Shown: positions 16,733-25,714, counted from the stretch's first letter. The stretch is 42,339 nt of DNA from Siculibacillus lacustris (GCF_004328075.1 NZ_SJFN01000008.1:58725-101063); one strand, 5' to 3'. Notes: generated from the sequence alone by a model not told the origin. Made by a program: numbers and translations.

Positions 16733-17719
16733 TCAGCGGTCCTTGGTATAGGGCACACCCGACGCCTTGGGCGGCGTCGCGCGTCCGATGAAGCCGGCGA
16801 GCAGCACCACGGTCAAGATATAGGGCAGAGCCTGGAAGACTTGTACCGGAACCGTGCCGATTCCCGGCAGCGGCGTGCCCTGCAGGCGGATCGCCGCGGC
16901 GTCGAGCAGGCCGAACAGCAGGCAGGCGCCCATCGCGTTGAACGGCCGCCACTTGGCGAAGACCAGGGCGGCCAGCGCGATGAAGCCCTTGCCGGCGGTC
17001 ATGTCGCGCACGAAGCCGGCCGACTGGGCGACCGCCAGATAGGTCCCGGCGAAGCCGCAGAGAATGCCGCAGACGATCACCGCGCGGTAGCGCAGACCGG
17101 CCACCGAGACGCCGGCGGTATCGACGGCGTGCGGATTGTCGCCGACCGCCCGCAGGCGCAGCCCGAAGCTGGTCCGCCACAGGAGGACCCAAGTCAGCGG
17201 CACCGCCAGGAAGGCGGCATAGACCAGGAGATTGTGGCCGGCGATCACGTCGCTCCACAGATGGGCCTGCGGGGTGCCGGCACCGAGCAGTCGGCCGATG
17301 CCGAAATCGCCCTCGAGGGAAAGGAAGCGCTCGGGGGCTTCGAGCTGCGGCGTGCGCCCGCCCTGGCCGTACCACACCTGCCCGAGCAACACGGTCAGTC
17401 CGGCGGCGAGGAAGTTGATCGCCACCCCCGAGACCACCTGATTGCCGCGCTGGCTGATCGAGGCATAGCCGTGCACCAGCGCGAAGGCCACCGACACCAG
17501 GATGCCGACCGCCAGTCCCGCCCAGGGCGAGTGCCACTGCGCCGCGGCCACCCCGGAGGCGAAGGCGGCGGCCAGCATCTTGCCTTCGAGGCCGATGTCG
17601 ACGATTCCCGAGCGTTCCGACCACAGGCCGGCGAGACAGCAGAACAACAGCGGCACCGACAGGCGGATGCCCGATCCGAGCACCGGGGCGGCGACGTCGA
17701 CGACGGCGGCGATGTCCAT
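16733..17719 (-). CDS. Nucleoside-type ABC transporter permease 2
   Basis: The 328-residue protein has eight or more hydrophobic segments. It has the BPD_transp_2 signature (GLWSERSGIVDIGLEGKMLAAAFASG, LWRTSFGLRLRAVGDNPHAVDTAGVSV, a stretch reading MTAGKGFIALAALVFAKW). This is the smaller of the two permeases typical of BMP-dependent nucleoside importers. The ATG follows GAGGAGG. A longer frame of 27 codons upstream overlaps the previous gene and is rejected. It follows permease 1 by ten bases and precedes cdd. Confidence 0.93.
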   Translation of the reverse strand: MDIAAVVDVAAPVLGSGIRLSVPLLFCCLAGLWSERSGIVDIGLEGKMLAAAFASGVAAAQWHSPWAGLAVGILVSVAFALVHGYASISQRGNQVVSGVAINFLAAGLTVLLGQVWYGQGGRTPQLEAPERFLSLEGDFGIGRLLGAGTPQAHLWSDVIAGHNLLVYAAFLAVPLTWVLLWRTSFGLRLRAVGDNPHAVDTAGVSVAGLRYRAVIVCGILCGFAGTYLAVAQSAGFVRDMTAGKGFIALAALVFAKWRPFNAMGACLLFGLLDAAAIRLQGTPLPGIGTVPVQVFQALPYILTVVLLAGFIGRATPPKASGVPYTKDR

Positions 17720-17729
17720 CGGCCCCTCC

Positions 17730-18836
17730 TCAGCGGTCGTCGCGCGGCGCGGACGCGAAGATTCGCGCCAGCGTCGGACGGAACATGTGCTCGAGCGCAC
17801 CGGCGAACAGGATCACCAGCGCCTGGATCACCACGATCATGTCGCGGCTGATCTTCGGCTTCTCGAAGGCGAGTTCGGCGCCGCCCTGGTAGAGCATCCC
17901 GAACAGCAGCGCCGCCAGCACCACCCCGACCGGATGGTTGCGGCCCATCAGGGCCACGGCGATGCCGACGAAGCCGGCCCCGGCGGTGAACTCGAGCAGC
18001 AGCCGATGCTGGGTCCCCATCACCTCGTTGACCGCCAACAGCCCCGACAGCGCCCCCGAGATCAACATCACCACGATGACGATGCCGCCCGGATCGATGC
18101 CGGCATAGACCGCCGCCGACGGGTTCTGCCCGACGGTGCGCAACTCGTAGCCGAACTTGGTCCGCCAGATCAGCAGCCACACGCCCCAGGCGGCGAGCAT
18201 CGCCACGAAGACGGTCGGGTTGAGCGGCGACTGGCCGAGATCGATGCCGAACGGCGTCAGGAAGTCGCGCAGGAACGGCAGCCGGGTCGCTTCGGCGAAC
18301 ATCCGCGTCTCCGGCGACATCGCGCCGGGTTTGCCCATCACTTCGACCAGCAGATAGACCATCAGCGTCGCGGCGAGATAATTGAACATGATCGTGGTGA
18401 TGACGATGTGGCTGCCGCGCCGCGCCTGTGCCCAGGCCGGCAGATACGCCCAGGCCGCGCCGAACAGGGCCGAGGCGGCGATCGCGAAGGGCGCGACCAG
18501 CCACCACGGCGCCCCGTCGAAGGTCAGGCACACCAGCGCCACCCCGAGCCCGCCGATCGTCGCCTGCCCCTCCGCGCCGATGTTGAACAGCCCGGCATGG
18601 AAGGCGATCGCCACGGCGAGCCCGGTGAACACGAAGTCGGTGGCGTAATAGAGGGTGAAGCCGATGCCTTCCGAATAGCCGAGCGCCCCGGCGATCATGA
18701 TCCGCACCGCCTCGATCGGGTTCTCGCCGATCGCCAGCACCACCAGACCGGAGACCAGGAAGGCCACGGTGACGTTGACCAGCGGCAGCAGCGCGTAGTC
18801 GACGATCGGCGGCAGTTCGCGATGAGGTGCGCTCAT
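17730..18836 (-). CDS. Nucleoside-type ABC transporter permease 1
   Basis: The 368-residue membrane protein carries FHAGLFNIGAEGQATIGGLGVAL, RRGSHIVITTIMFNYLAATLMVYLL, WRTKFGYELRTVGQNPSAAVYAGID and a stretch reading AGAGFVGIAVALMGRNHPVG. This is the pattern of the larger permease in nucleoside importers of the NupABC/YufP type. Its ATG overlaps the stop of the ATPase gene by four bases (ATGA). The much longer frame upstream is a shadow of that ATPase. It spans the inner membrane and pairs with permease 2. Confidence 0.94.
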   Translation of the reverse strand: MSAPHRELPPIVDYALLPLVNVTVAFLVSGLVVLAIGENPIEAVRIMIAGALGYSEGIGFTLYYATDFVFTGLAVAIAFHAGLFNIGAEGQATIGGLGVALVCLTFDGAPWWLVAPFAIAASALFGAAWAYLPAWAQARRGSHIVITTIMFNYLAATLMVYLLVEVMGKPGAMSPETRMFAEATRLPFLRDFLTPFGIDLGQSPLNPTVFVAMLAAWGVWLLIWRTKFGYELRTVGQNPSAAVYAGIDPGGIVIVVMLISGALSGLLAVNEVMGTQHRLLLEFTAGAGFVGIAVALMGRNHPVGVVLAALLFGMLYQGGAELAFEKPKISRDMIVVIQALVILFAGALEHMFRPTLARIFASAPRDDR

Positions 18837-20410
18837 GCCCGCCCTCCGCGCGCCGTGCCGTCGCCGCCCAGTCCCGCCATCAGCATGCCGATCTCCGTCT
18901 CGCTGGCCTCCGGCCGGCATTCGCCGGTGATCCGCCCCTGACACATGCACAACACCCGGTCGGCGAGCGAGCGGATCTCGTCGAGTTCCGCCGAAACCAG
19001 GAGGATCGCCCGGCCGCGGTCGCGCAGATCGATCAGCCGGCGATGGATCGCCTCGATCGCCCCGATGTCGACGCCGCGGGTCGGTTGCCCGACCAGCAGT
19101 AGGCGCGGTTCGCGGCCGATCTCGCGGGCGACCACGATCTTCTGCTGATTGCCGCCCGAGAACAGCGCGGTGCGCAGCAAGGGATCGGGCGGGCGCACGT
19201 CGAAGTCCTCGAAGGCCCGGGTCGCCGCCGCGCGGATCGCCGTCCGGTCGTAGAGCCAGCCGCTCGACCACGCCGGATCGTCCTGATAGCCGAGGATGAC
19301 GTTCTCCTCCGCCGAGAAGTTGAGGACCAGGCCCATGCGGTGGCGGTCCTCGGGGATGTGGGCGATGCCGAGGGTGCGGATCTCGGCCGGGTCGAGGGCG
19401 GTGATCGCCCGCCCGCCGAGCCGGATCGAGCCGCCGTCGGCGCGCCGGATCCCGGCGATCGCCTCGAGCAGCTCCGACTGGCCGTTGCCGGCGACCCCGG
19501 CGATGCCGACGATCTCGCCGGCCCGGACCGTGAACGAAACGTCGTCGACCAGCGACAGGCCGCGCTTGTCGCGCACCGTCAGCCGCGCCACCTCGAGTTC
19601 GACCGCGCCCGGCACCGACGGTCCCTTCGACACCTGCAGCAACACCCGGCGGCCGACCATCGCTTCGGCCAGCGTCTCGACGGTGGTGTCGGCAGTGTCG
19701 AGGGTGGCGACGATCTCGCCCTTGCGCATGACCGACACCCGGTCGGTCACCGCCTTGATTTCCTTGAGCTTGTGGGTGATGACGACGACCGTCTTGCCCT
19801 CGCCCTGGAGGCGCCGGAGGATGCGGAACAGATGATCGACCTCGGCCGGGGTCAGCACCGCGGTCGGCTCGTCGAGGATCAGGATCTCGGCGCCGCGATA
19901 GAGCGTCTTGAGGATCTCGACCCGCTGCTGTTCGCCGACCGACAATTCGCCGACCACCGCGTCCGGATCGACCCACAGCTCGTAGTCGCTGGCGAGCTTG
20001 GCCAGCGCGGCGCGGGCCCGTCGCTCGGCGGGGCGCAGCCGGAACGAGCCTTCGGCACCGAGCAGCACGTTCTCCAGCACCGTCATGGTGTCGACCAGCA
20101 TGAACTGCTGATGGACCATGCCGATGCCGGCGCGGATCGCGTCGGCCGAGGAGCGGATCGCCGCCGGGTTCCCGTCGATGCGGATTTCGCCGCGATCGGC
20201 CTGATAGAAGCCGTAGAGGATCGACATCAGCGTCGACTTGCCGGCGCCGTTCTCGCCCACCAGCCCGTGGATCGACCCGGCGAGGATCGTCAGATCGATG
20301 TCGCGGTTGGCGTGCACCGCGCCGAATCGCTTGTCGATCCCGACGAATTCGATCGCCGGCGGGCGCGGGTCGGACGACCGCGGAAGGCTCTCGAGCATGG
20401 AACGGCCCAT
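18833..20410 (-). CDS. Nucleoside-type ABC transporter ATPase (two ATP-binding domains)
   Basis: The product is about 525 residues with two ABC domains. The first has GLVGENGAGKSTLMSILYG (Walker A), VGELSVGEQQRVEILKTLYR (signature) and ILILDEPTAVLTP (Walker B). The second has IVGIAGVAGNGQSELLEAIAG, ALFSGGNQQKIVVAREI and LLLVGQPTRGVDIGA, where the Walker A and B motifs are degenerate as is usual for sugar/nucleoside importers. The start is uncertain: ATGs at 20410 and 20398 both follow an intercistronic hairpin. An ATG at 20503 would add a Pro/Ala-rich extension through that hairpin. Confidence 0.93.
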   Translation of the reverse strand: MGRSMLESLPRSSDPRPPAIEFVGIDKRFGAVHANRDIDLTILAGSIHGLVGENGAGKSTLMSILYGFYQADRGEIRIDGNPAAIRSSADAIRAGIGMVHQQFMLVDTMTVLENVLLGAEGSFRLRPAERRARAALAKLASDYELWVDPDAVVGELSVGEQQRVEILKTLYRGAEILILDEPTAVLTPAEVDHLFRILRRLQGEGKTVVVITHKLKEIKAVTDRVSVMRKGEIVATLDTADTTVETLAEAMVGRRVLLQVSKGPSVPGAVELEVARLTVRDKRGLSLVDDVSFTVRAGEIVGIAGVAGNGQSELLEAIAGIRRADGGSIRLGGRAITALDPAEIRTLGIAHIPEDRHRMGLVLNFSAEENVILGYQDDPAWSSGWLYDRTAIRAAATRAFEDFDVRPPDPLLRTALFSGGNQQKIVVAREIGREPRLLLVGQPTRGVDIGAIEAIHRRLIDLRDRGRAILLVSAELDEIRSLADRVLCMCQGRITGECRPEASETEIGMLMAGLGGDGTARGGRA

Positions 20411-20422
20411 CGGTTCGGCGGC

Positions 20423-20455
20423 GCGACCGTCGGGTTCGCTCGGGAACCCGGTCGC
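20423..20455 (-). other. Intercistronic hairpin between binding-protein and ATPase genes
   Basis: GCGACC/GGTCGC and GGGTTC/GAACCC form a 12-bp stem with a three-base bulge and a six-base loop, without a U-run. Such a hairpin after a binding-protein gene commonly protects the upstream mRNA end, raising its level over the downstream transporter genes. It also argues against the most upstream ATPase start. Confidence 0.5.
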
Positions 20456-20534
20456 GGCCGCCGGCCACACGTCACGAGACGCCGGCCCCGCCCCGGGCGG
20501 CATGCCGCGGGACGAGGCCGGATCGTGCGAGGTC

Positions 20535-21530
20535 TCAGTAGGGGCAGGCCTTGTCGGCCATGTAGTCGTGCACCACCACCTTGCCGGAGACGATGTCGGC
20601 CGCCGCCTTCTCCACCGCGGCGCGCGCCTCGGCGGTCACCAGGGCCTTGTTGTTGGCGTCGTCGGCCCAGCCGACCCCGCCTTCCTTGAGGCCCAGCACC
20701 TTGACGCCGGCGGTCCACTTGTCGGCCTTGGCGTCGGCGAAGGCGTCGTAGACCGCGACGTCGACGCGCTTCAGCATCGAGGTCAGGACCTTGCCGGGAT
20801 GCAGATGGTTCTGGTTGGAATCGACGCCGATGCCGAGCTTGCCGGCGTCCGCGGCGGCCTGCAGCACGCCGAGGCCGGTGCCGCCGGCCGCGTGATAGAT
20901 CACGTCGGCGCCGCGGTCGATCTGCGACTTGGCCAGTTCACCGCCCTTGACCGGATCGTTCCAGGCCGCGCCGGTGGTGCCGGTCATGTTCTGGAACACC
21001 TCGATCTTGGGATCGATCGACTTGGCGCCGCCGACGTAGCCGCAGGAGAACTTGCGGATCAGCGGGATGTCCATGCCGCCGACGAAGCCGAGCTTCTTCG
21101 ACTTGGAGGCCTGGGCGGCCAGCACGCCGACCAGATAGGAGCCTTCCTGTTCCTTGAACACGATCGAGCGGACGTTGGGCAGATCGACGACCATGTCGAC
21201 GATCGCGAACTTGAGGTCCGGGAACTCCTTGGCGACCTTCTCGATCGCCGTCGCCTGGGTGAAGCCGATGGCGACGATCGGCGAGTTGCCCTTGCGCGCG
21301 AAGTTGCGCAGCGCCTGTTCGCGCTGGGCGTCGTTCTGGATCTCGAAGTCGCGGAACTCGACCGAGGTCTCCTTGTGGAACTTCTCGGCGCCGTTGAAGG
21401 CGGCTTCGTTGAACGACTTGTCGAACTTGCCGCCGAGGTCGTAGAGGACGGCCGGCTGGATGTCGGCCGCGAGAGCCGGAACCGCGACGACTGCGGCGAG
21501 AGCCGCCAGGCCGAGAGACGTCTTGCGCAT
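20535..21530 (-). CDS. BMP-family nucleoside-binding lipoprotein-like periplasmic protein
   Basis: The 331-residue product has a signal peptide (MRKTSLGLAALAAVVAVPALAADI) and the BMP/PnrA fold: VLYDLGGKFDKSFNEAAFNGAEKF, IVAIGFTQATAIEKVAKEFPDLKFAIVD, FVGGMDIPLIRKFSCGY, GADVIYHAAGGTGLGVLQAA and GIGVDSNQNHLHPGKVLTSMLKRVD. The signal lacks a lipobox, so it should be soluble and periplasmic. It delivers nucleosides to the permeases encoded downstream. The ATG follows AAGGA at eight bases. It is the first gene of the eight-gene salvage operon. Nucleoside specificity is inferred from the neighbours cdd, PNP and deoA. Confidence 0.93.
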   Translation of the reverse strand: MRKTSLGLAALAAVVAVPALAADIQPAVLYDLGGKFDKSFNEAAFNGAEKFHKETSVEFRDFEIQNDAQREQALRNFARKGNSPIVAIGFTQATAIEKVAKEFPDLKFAIVDMVVDLPNVRSIVFKEQEGSYLVGVLAAQASKSKKLGFVGGMDIPLIRKFSCGYVGGAKSIDPKIEVFQNMTGTTGAAWNDPVKGGELAKSQIDRGADVIYHAAGGTGLGVLQAAADAGKLGIGVDSNQNHLHPGKVLTSMLKRVDVAVYDAFADAKADKWTAGVKVLGLKEGGVGWADDANNKALVTAEARAAVEKAAADIVSGKVVVHDYMADKACPY

Positions 21531-21844
21531 CGGAACGATCCTTGTATTGGGGGTTGAGTGCAACCCGAAGAGCGGGCGCCGCCCCCCGGCGGTACCCCGT
21601 CGAGGCGGGAGATTGGCACGGTCGACGCAGCCGCGCACGTGGTTTTTGTTCACCCGGTGCGGGACCGCGCGGGACTTCCTGCCGCCCCGGAGCGTCGGTG
21701 CGGAAGGATCCCGCCGCGCTCGCGCGGGGCCTCGGGAACGCGCGACGCCGTGCCCGCGTTTCCTCGCGGGGCGGTGATCGCCTTCCCGGCGAAGACGCGC
21801 TATAGCTGCCTCGCCCGCTCAGGACTTCGTCGAGGACAGCCCGC
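21531..21844. other. 314-bp divergent intergenic region, salvage operon and glk
   Basis: No gene is supported. It must hold the salvage-operon promoter leftward and the glk promoter rightward. A candidate EcfG-type promoter lies near 21735-21760, and a TATAGC hexamer at 21801-21806 could be a housekeeping -10 for glk, though its -35 is poor. I found no convincing leftward -35/-10 pair. Confidence 0.5.
21735..21760 (+). promoter_or_regulatory. Candidate EcfG (general stress response) promoter for glk
   Basis: GGAAC and CGTT are separated by 17 bases, matching the alphaproteobacterial EcfG consensus GGAAC-N16/17-CGTT. It would start transcription about 75 bases before the glk GTG. The match is exact, but this is a pattern hit only. 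Confidence 0.35.
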
Positions 21845-22888
21845 GTGTTCGCTTCCTTTCCCTTCCCCGTCCTCGTCGCCGACATCGGCGGCACCAACGC
21901 CCGCTTCGCCCTGATCGAGACGCCGGCCGACGACTATCGCCTGCTGCCGCAGATCGCCACGGCCTCGGCCGCAGGCGTCGCCGAGGCGATCCGCCGCGCC
22001 GCCTTCGCCACCCCCGGGCCGCGGCCGAAGACCGCGATCATGGCCATCGCCGGGCCGATCACCGGCGACCGTGTACCCCTCACCAACTGCCCCTGGGTGA
22101 TCGAACCGAAGCGTCTGATCGCCGAATTCGGCTTCGACAGCGTGGTGCTGATCAACGACTTCGAGGCCCAGGCCCTGGCGCTGCCGCATCTCGGCCCGGC
22201 CGACGTGGTGACGCTCGGCGGCGGCAGCGTACGCCCCGACGCCACCAAGGCGGTGGTCGGCCCCGGCACCGGCCTCGGCGTCGGCATCCTGGTCCATTCC
22301 GAGGGGCGCTGGATCCCGGTCCCCGGCGAGGGCGGCCACGTCACGCTGGCCCCCGAGAGCGCCCGCGAGGCGGCGATCTGGCCCCATCTCGTCGCCGTCC
22401 CCGACGACGGCGTGCCGCCTGCGCTGAGCCGCCCGCGCATCACCGGCGAGAGCGTGCTGTCCGGTCAGGGCCTGGAGAATCTCCACCGGGCGATTCTCGC
22501 CTGCGACGGCCGCCCGCCCGCCGATCTCACCGCCGCCGAGATCAGCCGCGCCGCGGGTGCCGGCGACGCCGCGGCGATCGAGGCCTTCCATCTCTTCGCC
22601 GCCGGGCTCGGGCGGCTCGCCGGCGATCTGGCGCTCACCGTGCTGCCGCGCGGCGGCGTCTACATCGGCGGCGGCATCTCGCCGAAGAATCTGCCCTTCC
22701 TCACCGACGGGATCTTCCGCGCCGCCTTCGAGGCCAAGGCGCCGCACCGCGCCCGCCTCGCCGAGATCGCCACCGCGGTGGTGGTCCATTCCCATCCGGC
22801 GATGGTCGGCCTCGCCGGCTGGGCGCGCCATCCCGACCGCTTCGTGGTCGATCTCGATGGCCGCCACTGGACCGCCGCCGGGGCGTGA
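21845..22888 (+). CDS. glk: Glucokinase
   Basis: The 347-residue product has the bacterial glucokinase pattern: VLVADIGGTNARFALIE (ATP phosphate site), AIAGPITGDRVPLTNCPWVIE, LINDFEAQALALPHL with the catalytic Asp, VVGPGTGLGVGILVH, PGEGGHVTLAP, and GGVYIGGGISPKNLPFL. It makes glucose 6-phosphate from glucose and ATP in the cytoplasm. The GTG start has GAGGA upstream. It is divergent from the nucleoside operon and appears monocistronic or paired with the small gene that follows. Confidence 0.95.
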   Translation: MFASFPFPVLVADIGGTNARFALIETPADDYRLLPQIATASAAGVAEAIRRAAFATPGPRPKTAIMAIAGPITGDRVPLTNCPWVIEPKRLIAEFGFDSVVLINDFEAQALALPHLGPADVVTLGGGSVRPDATKAVVGPGTGLGVGILVHSEGRWIPVPGEGGHVTLAPESAREAAIWPHLVAVPDDGVPPALSRPRITGESVLSGQGLENLHRAILACDGRPPADLTAAEISRAAGAGDAAAIEAFHLFAAGLGRLAGDLALTVLPRGGVYIGGGISPKNLPFLTDGIFRAAFEAKAPHRARLAEIATAVVVHSHPAMVGLAGWARHPDRFVVDLDGRHWTAAGA

Positions 22889-22945
22889 ACGATCCTCGCG
22901 CGGCATCGGTCGAATCTCCGACCGCAGCCGATGGAGGAAGGGACG

Positions 22946-23233
22946 ATGCTGTTCATGGTGGTCGAACGCTTCCGCGACAACGACATGGTGCCGGTCTATC
23001 GCCGTCTGCGCGGCGCCGGGCGGTCGCTGCCGGAGGGACTGACCTTCATCGACAGTTGGGTGCGCGCCGACTTCGCCGGCTGCTTCCAATTGATGGAATG
23101 CGACGATCCGCGCCTGCTCCAGTCCTGGGTCCTGTCCTGGCGCGGCACCGGGGCGACCTTCGAAATTCTGCCCGTCGTCCGCGGCGCCGACACCAGCGAA
23201 ATCGTCGGTCCGCATCTCGACCGCGAGGCCTGA
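22946..23233 (+). CDS. DUF3303-family small protein
   Basis: The 95-residue product begins MLFMVVERFRDNDMVPVYRRLRGAGRSLPEGLTFIDSWV and continues with CFQLMECDDPRLLQSWVLSWRG. This matches the small DUF3303 family of unknown function, thought to form a ferredoxin-like fold. The ATG at 22946 has GGAGG about eight bases upstream, better than an ATG five codons earlier that lies within that ribosome site. It follows glk by 57 bp. No function can be assigned. Confidence 0.8.
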   Translation: MLFMVVERFRDNDMVPVYRRLRGAGRSLPEGLTFIDSWVRADFAGCFQLMECDDPRLLQSWVLSWRGTGATFEILPVVRGADTSEIVGPHLDREA

Positions 23234-23239
23234 TCGCGA

Positions 23240-25714
23240 TCACGTCCCGCGCGGTTTGGCGCGGGTGGTCGGCGCCGCCGCCGCCGGGTCGTCGGGCCAC
23301 AGATGGCGCGGATAGCGGCCCTTCATCTCGGCCTTGACCTCGCGCCACGAGCCGCGCCAGAAGCCGGGCAGATCGCGGGTCACCTGGATCGGCCGATGGG
23401 CCGGCGACAGCAGCTCGACCACCAGCGGCACGCGGCCGCCGCACACCGTCGGATGGCGGTCGAGCCCGTAGAGTTCCTGGACCCGCACGGCGATGGTCGG
23501 CCCGGCCTCGGCCTCCCAGTCGATCGCCACGTTCGAGCCGGTCGGCGCGGTGAAGTGCGACGGCGCCGCCGCGTCGAGCCGCCGCTCGGCCGCCCAGTCG
23601 ACCAACCCGGCGAGCCCCGTCGCGACCGCGCCCTCGGAAATGTCGCCGATCGCCGTGACGCCGCCGACCTGCGGCGACAGCCAGTCGTCGAGCGAGGCGA
23701 GCAACGCCGCCTCCGAGAGATCCGGCAGATCCTCGACGCCCTGGGCGCGGACCCATTCGACCCGCTGTCGCAAGCGCAGGGCGCCGCGGCTCCATGGCAG
23801 CACCGCGAGCCCGCGCGCCCGCACCGCCGCCATCAGGGCGCGCGACACGGCTTGCGCGTCCGGCCGTTCGATCGGCTTTTCCGACAGAACCACCCGCTCG
23901 TAACGGCGGATCCGCCGCGCCTTGACCCGGCCCGCCGCGTCGTCGAAGCGGATCTCGTCCTCTTCGACGAGGTGGGCGGCGAAATCCGTCTCGAGGTCGA
24001 GAAGCGTCAAGGGCGCGGCGAGCCGGATCCGCGCCTCGCGCGCCGCCCCTTGCAACTCGGCGACCGCCAGGAACGGCGCCCGCGCCAGACCCTCGTGCGC
24101 CTCGACCCGGCCGCCGCGGCCGTTGGCGAGGCGGAACGATCCGGGCGCGCCGCGCGCCTGGGCGATCCGGTCGGGATAGGCCAATGCCAAGATACGGCCG
24201 CAGTCGGCGAGCCCGCCGGCGAAGTCGTCGCCCGAGCTGCGCGGCGCCAGATCGGCCCAGCGCGCCGCCAGCCGCCGCGCCTCCTCGGCCCGGCCCGAAC
24301 GGTCGGAGCGGAACCGCCGCACCCGCTCCTCGAGGTCGACTTCGGTGCCGCCGAGACCGCGTTCGGCGACGATCGCCGCGATCTCCGCCGCGAGCCGCCC
24401 CGCGCCGCCCTCCGCCGCCCGCACCACCATGTGGGCGAGACGCGGATGCAGCGGCAGGCGCCGCAGCGCCCGGCCCTGCGCGGTCAATCGGCCGGTCGCA
24501 TCGAGTGCGTCGAGGCCGGCGAGCAGCGCCACCGCCTCGTCCCAGGCGGGCTTGGGCGGCGGATCGAGGAAGGCGAGGCCGTCGGGCGCGGTCACCCCCC
24601 ATTCGGCGAGGTCGAGGACCAGTCCGGCGAGATCGCTCTCCAGGATCTCCGGCCGGTCGAAGGGCGCCAGCGCCGCGGTCTGCGGTTCCGACCACAGCCG
24701 CCAGCACACCCCCGGCTCGGTGCGGCCGGCACGGCCTCGGCGCTGATCGGCGGCGGCGCGCGACACGCGGATGGTCTCGAGCCGAGTCAGACCGGTGTCG
24801 GGCTCGTAGCGCGGCACCCGCGACAGCCCCGCGTCGACGACGATCCGCACGCCCTCGATGGTCAGCGAGGTCTCGGCGATCGCCGTCGCCAGCACCACCT
24901 TGCGCCGCCCGGCCGGCGCCGGCCGCAGCGCCCGATCCTGCTCCGCCGGGGTCAATCCGCCGTGCAGGCCCACCACGTCGACGTCGCCGCCGACCCGTCC
25001 GGCCAGCGCCTCGCCGGCCCGGCGAATCTCCGCCTGTCCCGGCAGGAACACCAGCACCGAGCCGGCGTCGGCGTCGAGCGCCTTGAGCACCGCCGCCGCG
25101 ACGTCGGCCTCCAGCCGTCCGTCGGGACGCCGCGGCAGATAGTGGGTGACGACCGGGTGCGAGCGCCCTTCCGAGACGATCTCGGCGGCGTCGCCGAGCA
25201 GGCTCGCGACTCGCGCCCCGTCGAGGGTCGCCGACATCACGATCAGCCTGAGGTCGGGGCGCAGCGCCCCCTGGCTCTCGATCGCCAGCGCGAGGCCGAG
25301 GTCGGCATCGAGGCTGCGCTCGTGGAATTCGTCGAACAGCACCGCCGCGACCCCGTCGAGGCTCGGATCCTCGAGGATCATCCGGGTGAACACCCCCTCG
25401 GTGACCACTTCGATACGGGTCGCCCGCGACACCCGCGCGTCCATCCGCACCCGGTGGCCGACCAGCCCGCCGACCTCGCCGCCCAGCGTCGCCGCCATCC
25501 GCGCCGCCGCGGCGCGCGCCGCCAGCCGTCGCGGCTCCAGCACGATGATCCGCCCGTCGTCGCGCCACGGCGCATCGAGCAGGGCGAGCGGCACCCGCGT
25601 CGTCTTGCCGGCCCCGGGCGGCGCCATCAGCACCGCCCGCGGCCGCGCGATCAGCGCCGCCAGGAGATCCGGCAGCACCGCTTCGATCGGCAGGTCGGAA
25701 GGGGGAAGCGCCAT
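23240..25714 (-). CDS. hrpB: HrpB-type ATP-dependent RNA helicase
   Basis: The 824-residue product is a DEAH-type helicase with Walker A in MAPPGAGKTTRVPLALL (about residues 33-48) and the DEAH-type box as VLFDEFHERSLDADLGL. It has SAT in VMSATLD and the motif VI region as DQRRGRAGRTEPGVCWRLW, followed by helicase-associated domains and the HrpB C-terminus (LPGFWRGSWREVKAEMKGRYPRHLWPDDP). The family is close to full length. The physiological role of HrpB is poorly defined. The ATG lies directly before the helicase core with a weak ribosome site. It converges on the DUF3303 gene with six bases between. Confidence 0.95.
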   Translation of the reverse strand: MALPPSDLPIEAVLPDLLAALIARPRAVLMAPPGAGKTTRVPLALLDAPWRDDGRIIVLEPRRLAARAAAARMAATLGGEVGGLVGHRVRMDARVSRATRIEVVTEGVFTRMILEDPSLDGVAAVLFDEFHERSLDADLGLALAIESQGALRPDLRLIVMSATLDGARVASLLGDAAEIVSEGRSHPVVTHYLPRRPDGRLEADVAAAVLKALDADAGSVLVFLPGQAEIRRAGEALAGRVGGDVDVVGLHGGLTPAEQDRALRPAPAGRRKVVLATAIAETSLTIEGVRIVVDAGLSRVPRYEPDTGLTRLETIRVSRAAADQRRGRAGRTEPGVCWRLWSEPQTAALAPFDRPEILESDLAGLVLDLAEWGVTAPDGLAFLDPPPKPAWDEAVALLAGLDALDATGRLTAQGRALRRLPLHPRLAHMVVRAAEGGAGRLAAEIAAIVAERGLGGTEVDLEERVRRFRSDRSGRAEEARRLAARWADLAPRSSGDDFAGGLADCGRILALAYPDRIAQARGAPGSFRLANGRGGRVEAHEGLARAPFLAVAELQGAAREARIRLAAPLTLLDLETDFAAHLVEEDEIRFDDAAGRVKARRIRRYERVVLSEKPIERPDAQAVSRALMAAVRARGLAVLPWSRGALRLRQRVEWVRAQGVEDLPDLSEAALLASLDDWLSPQVGGVTAIGDISEGAVATGLAGLVDWAAERRLDAAAPSHFTAPTGSNVAIDWEAEAGPTIAVRVQELYGLDRHPTVCGGRVPLVVELLSPAHRPIQVTRDLPGFWRGSWREVKAEMKGRYPRHLWPDDPAAAAPTTRAKPRGT

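Noticed and set aside
21532-21555. Second EcfG-like match (GGAAC-N16-GTT) next to the binding-protein ATG
   Set aside because: It lacks the C of CGTT and would need a leader of about 280 bases to reach glk, so chance is more likely.
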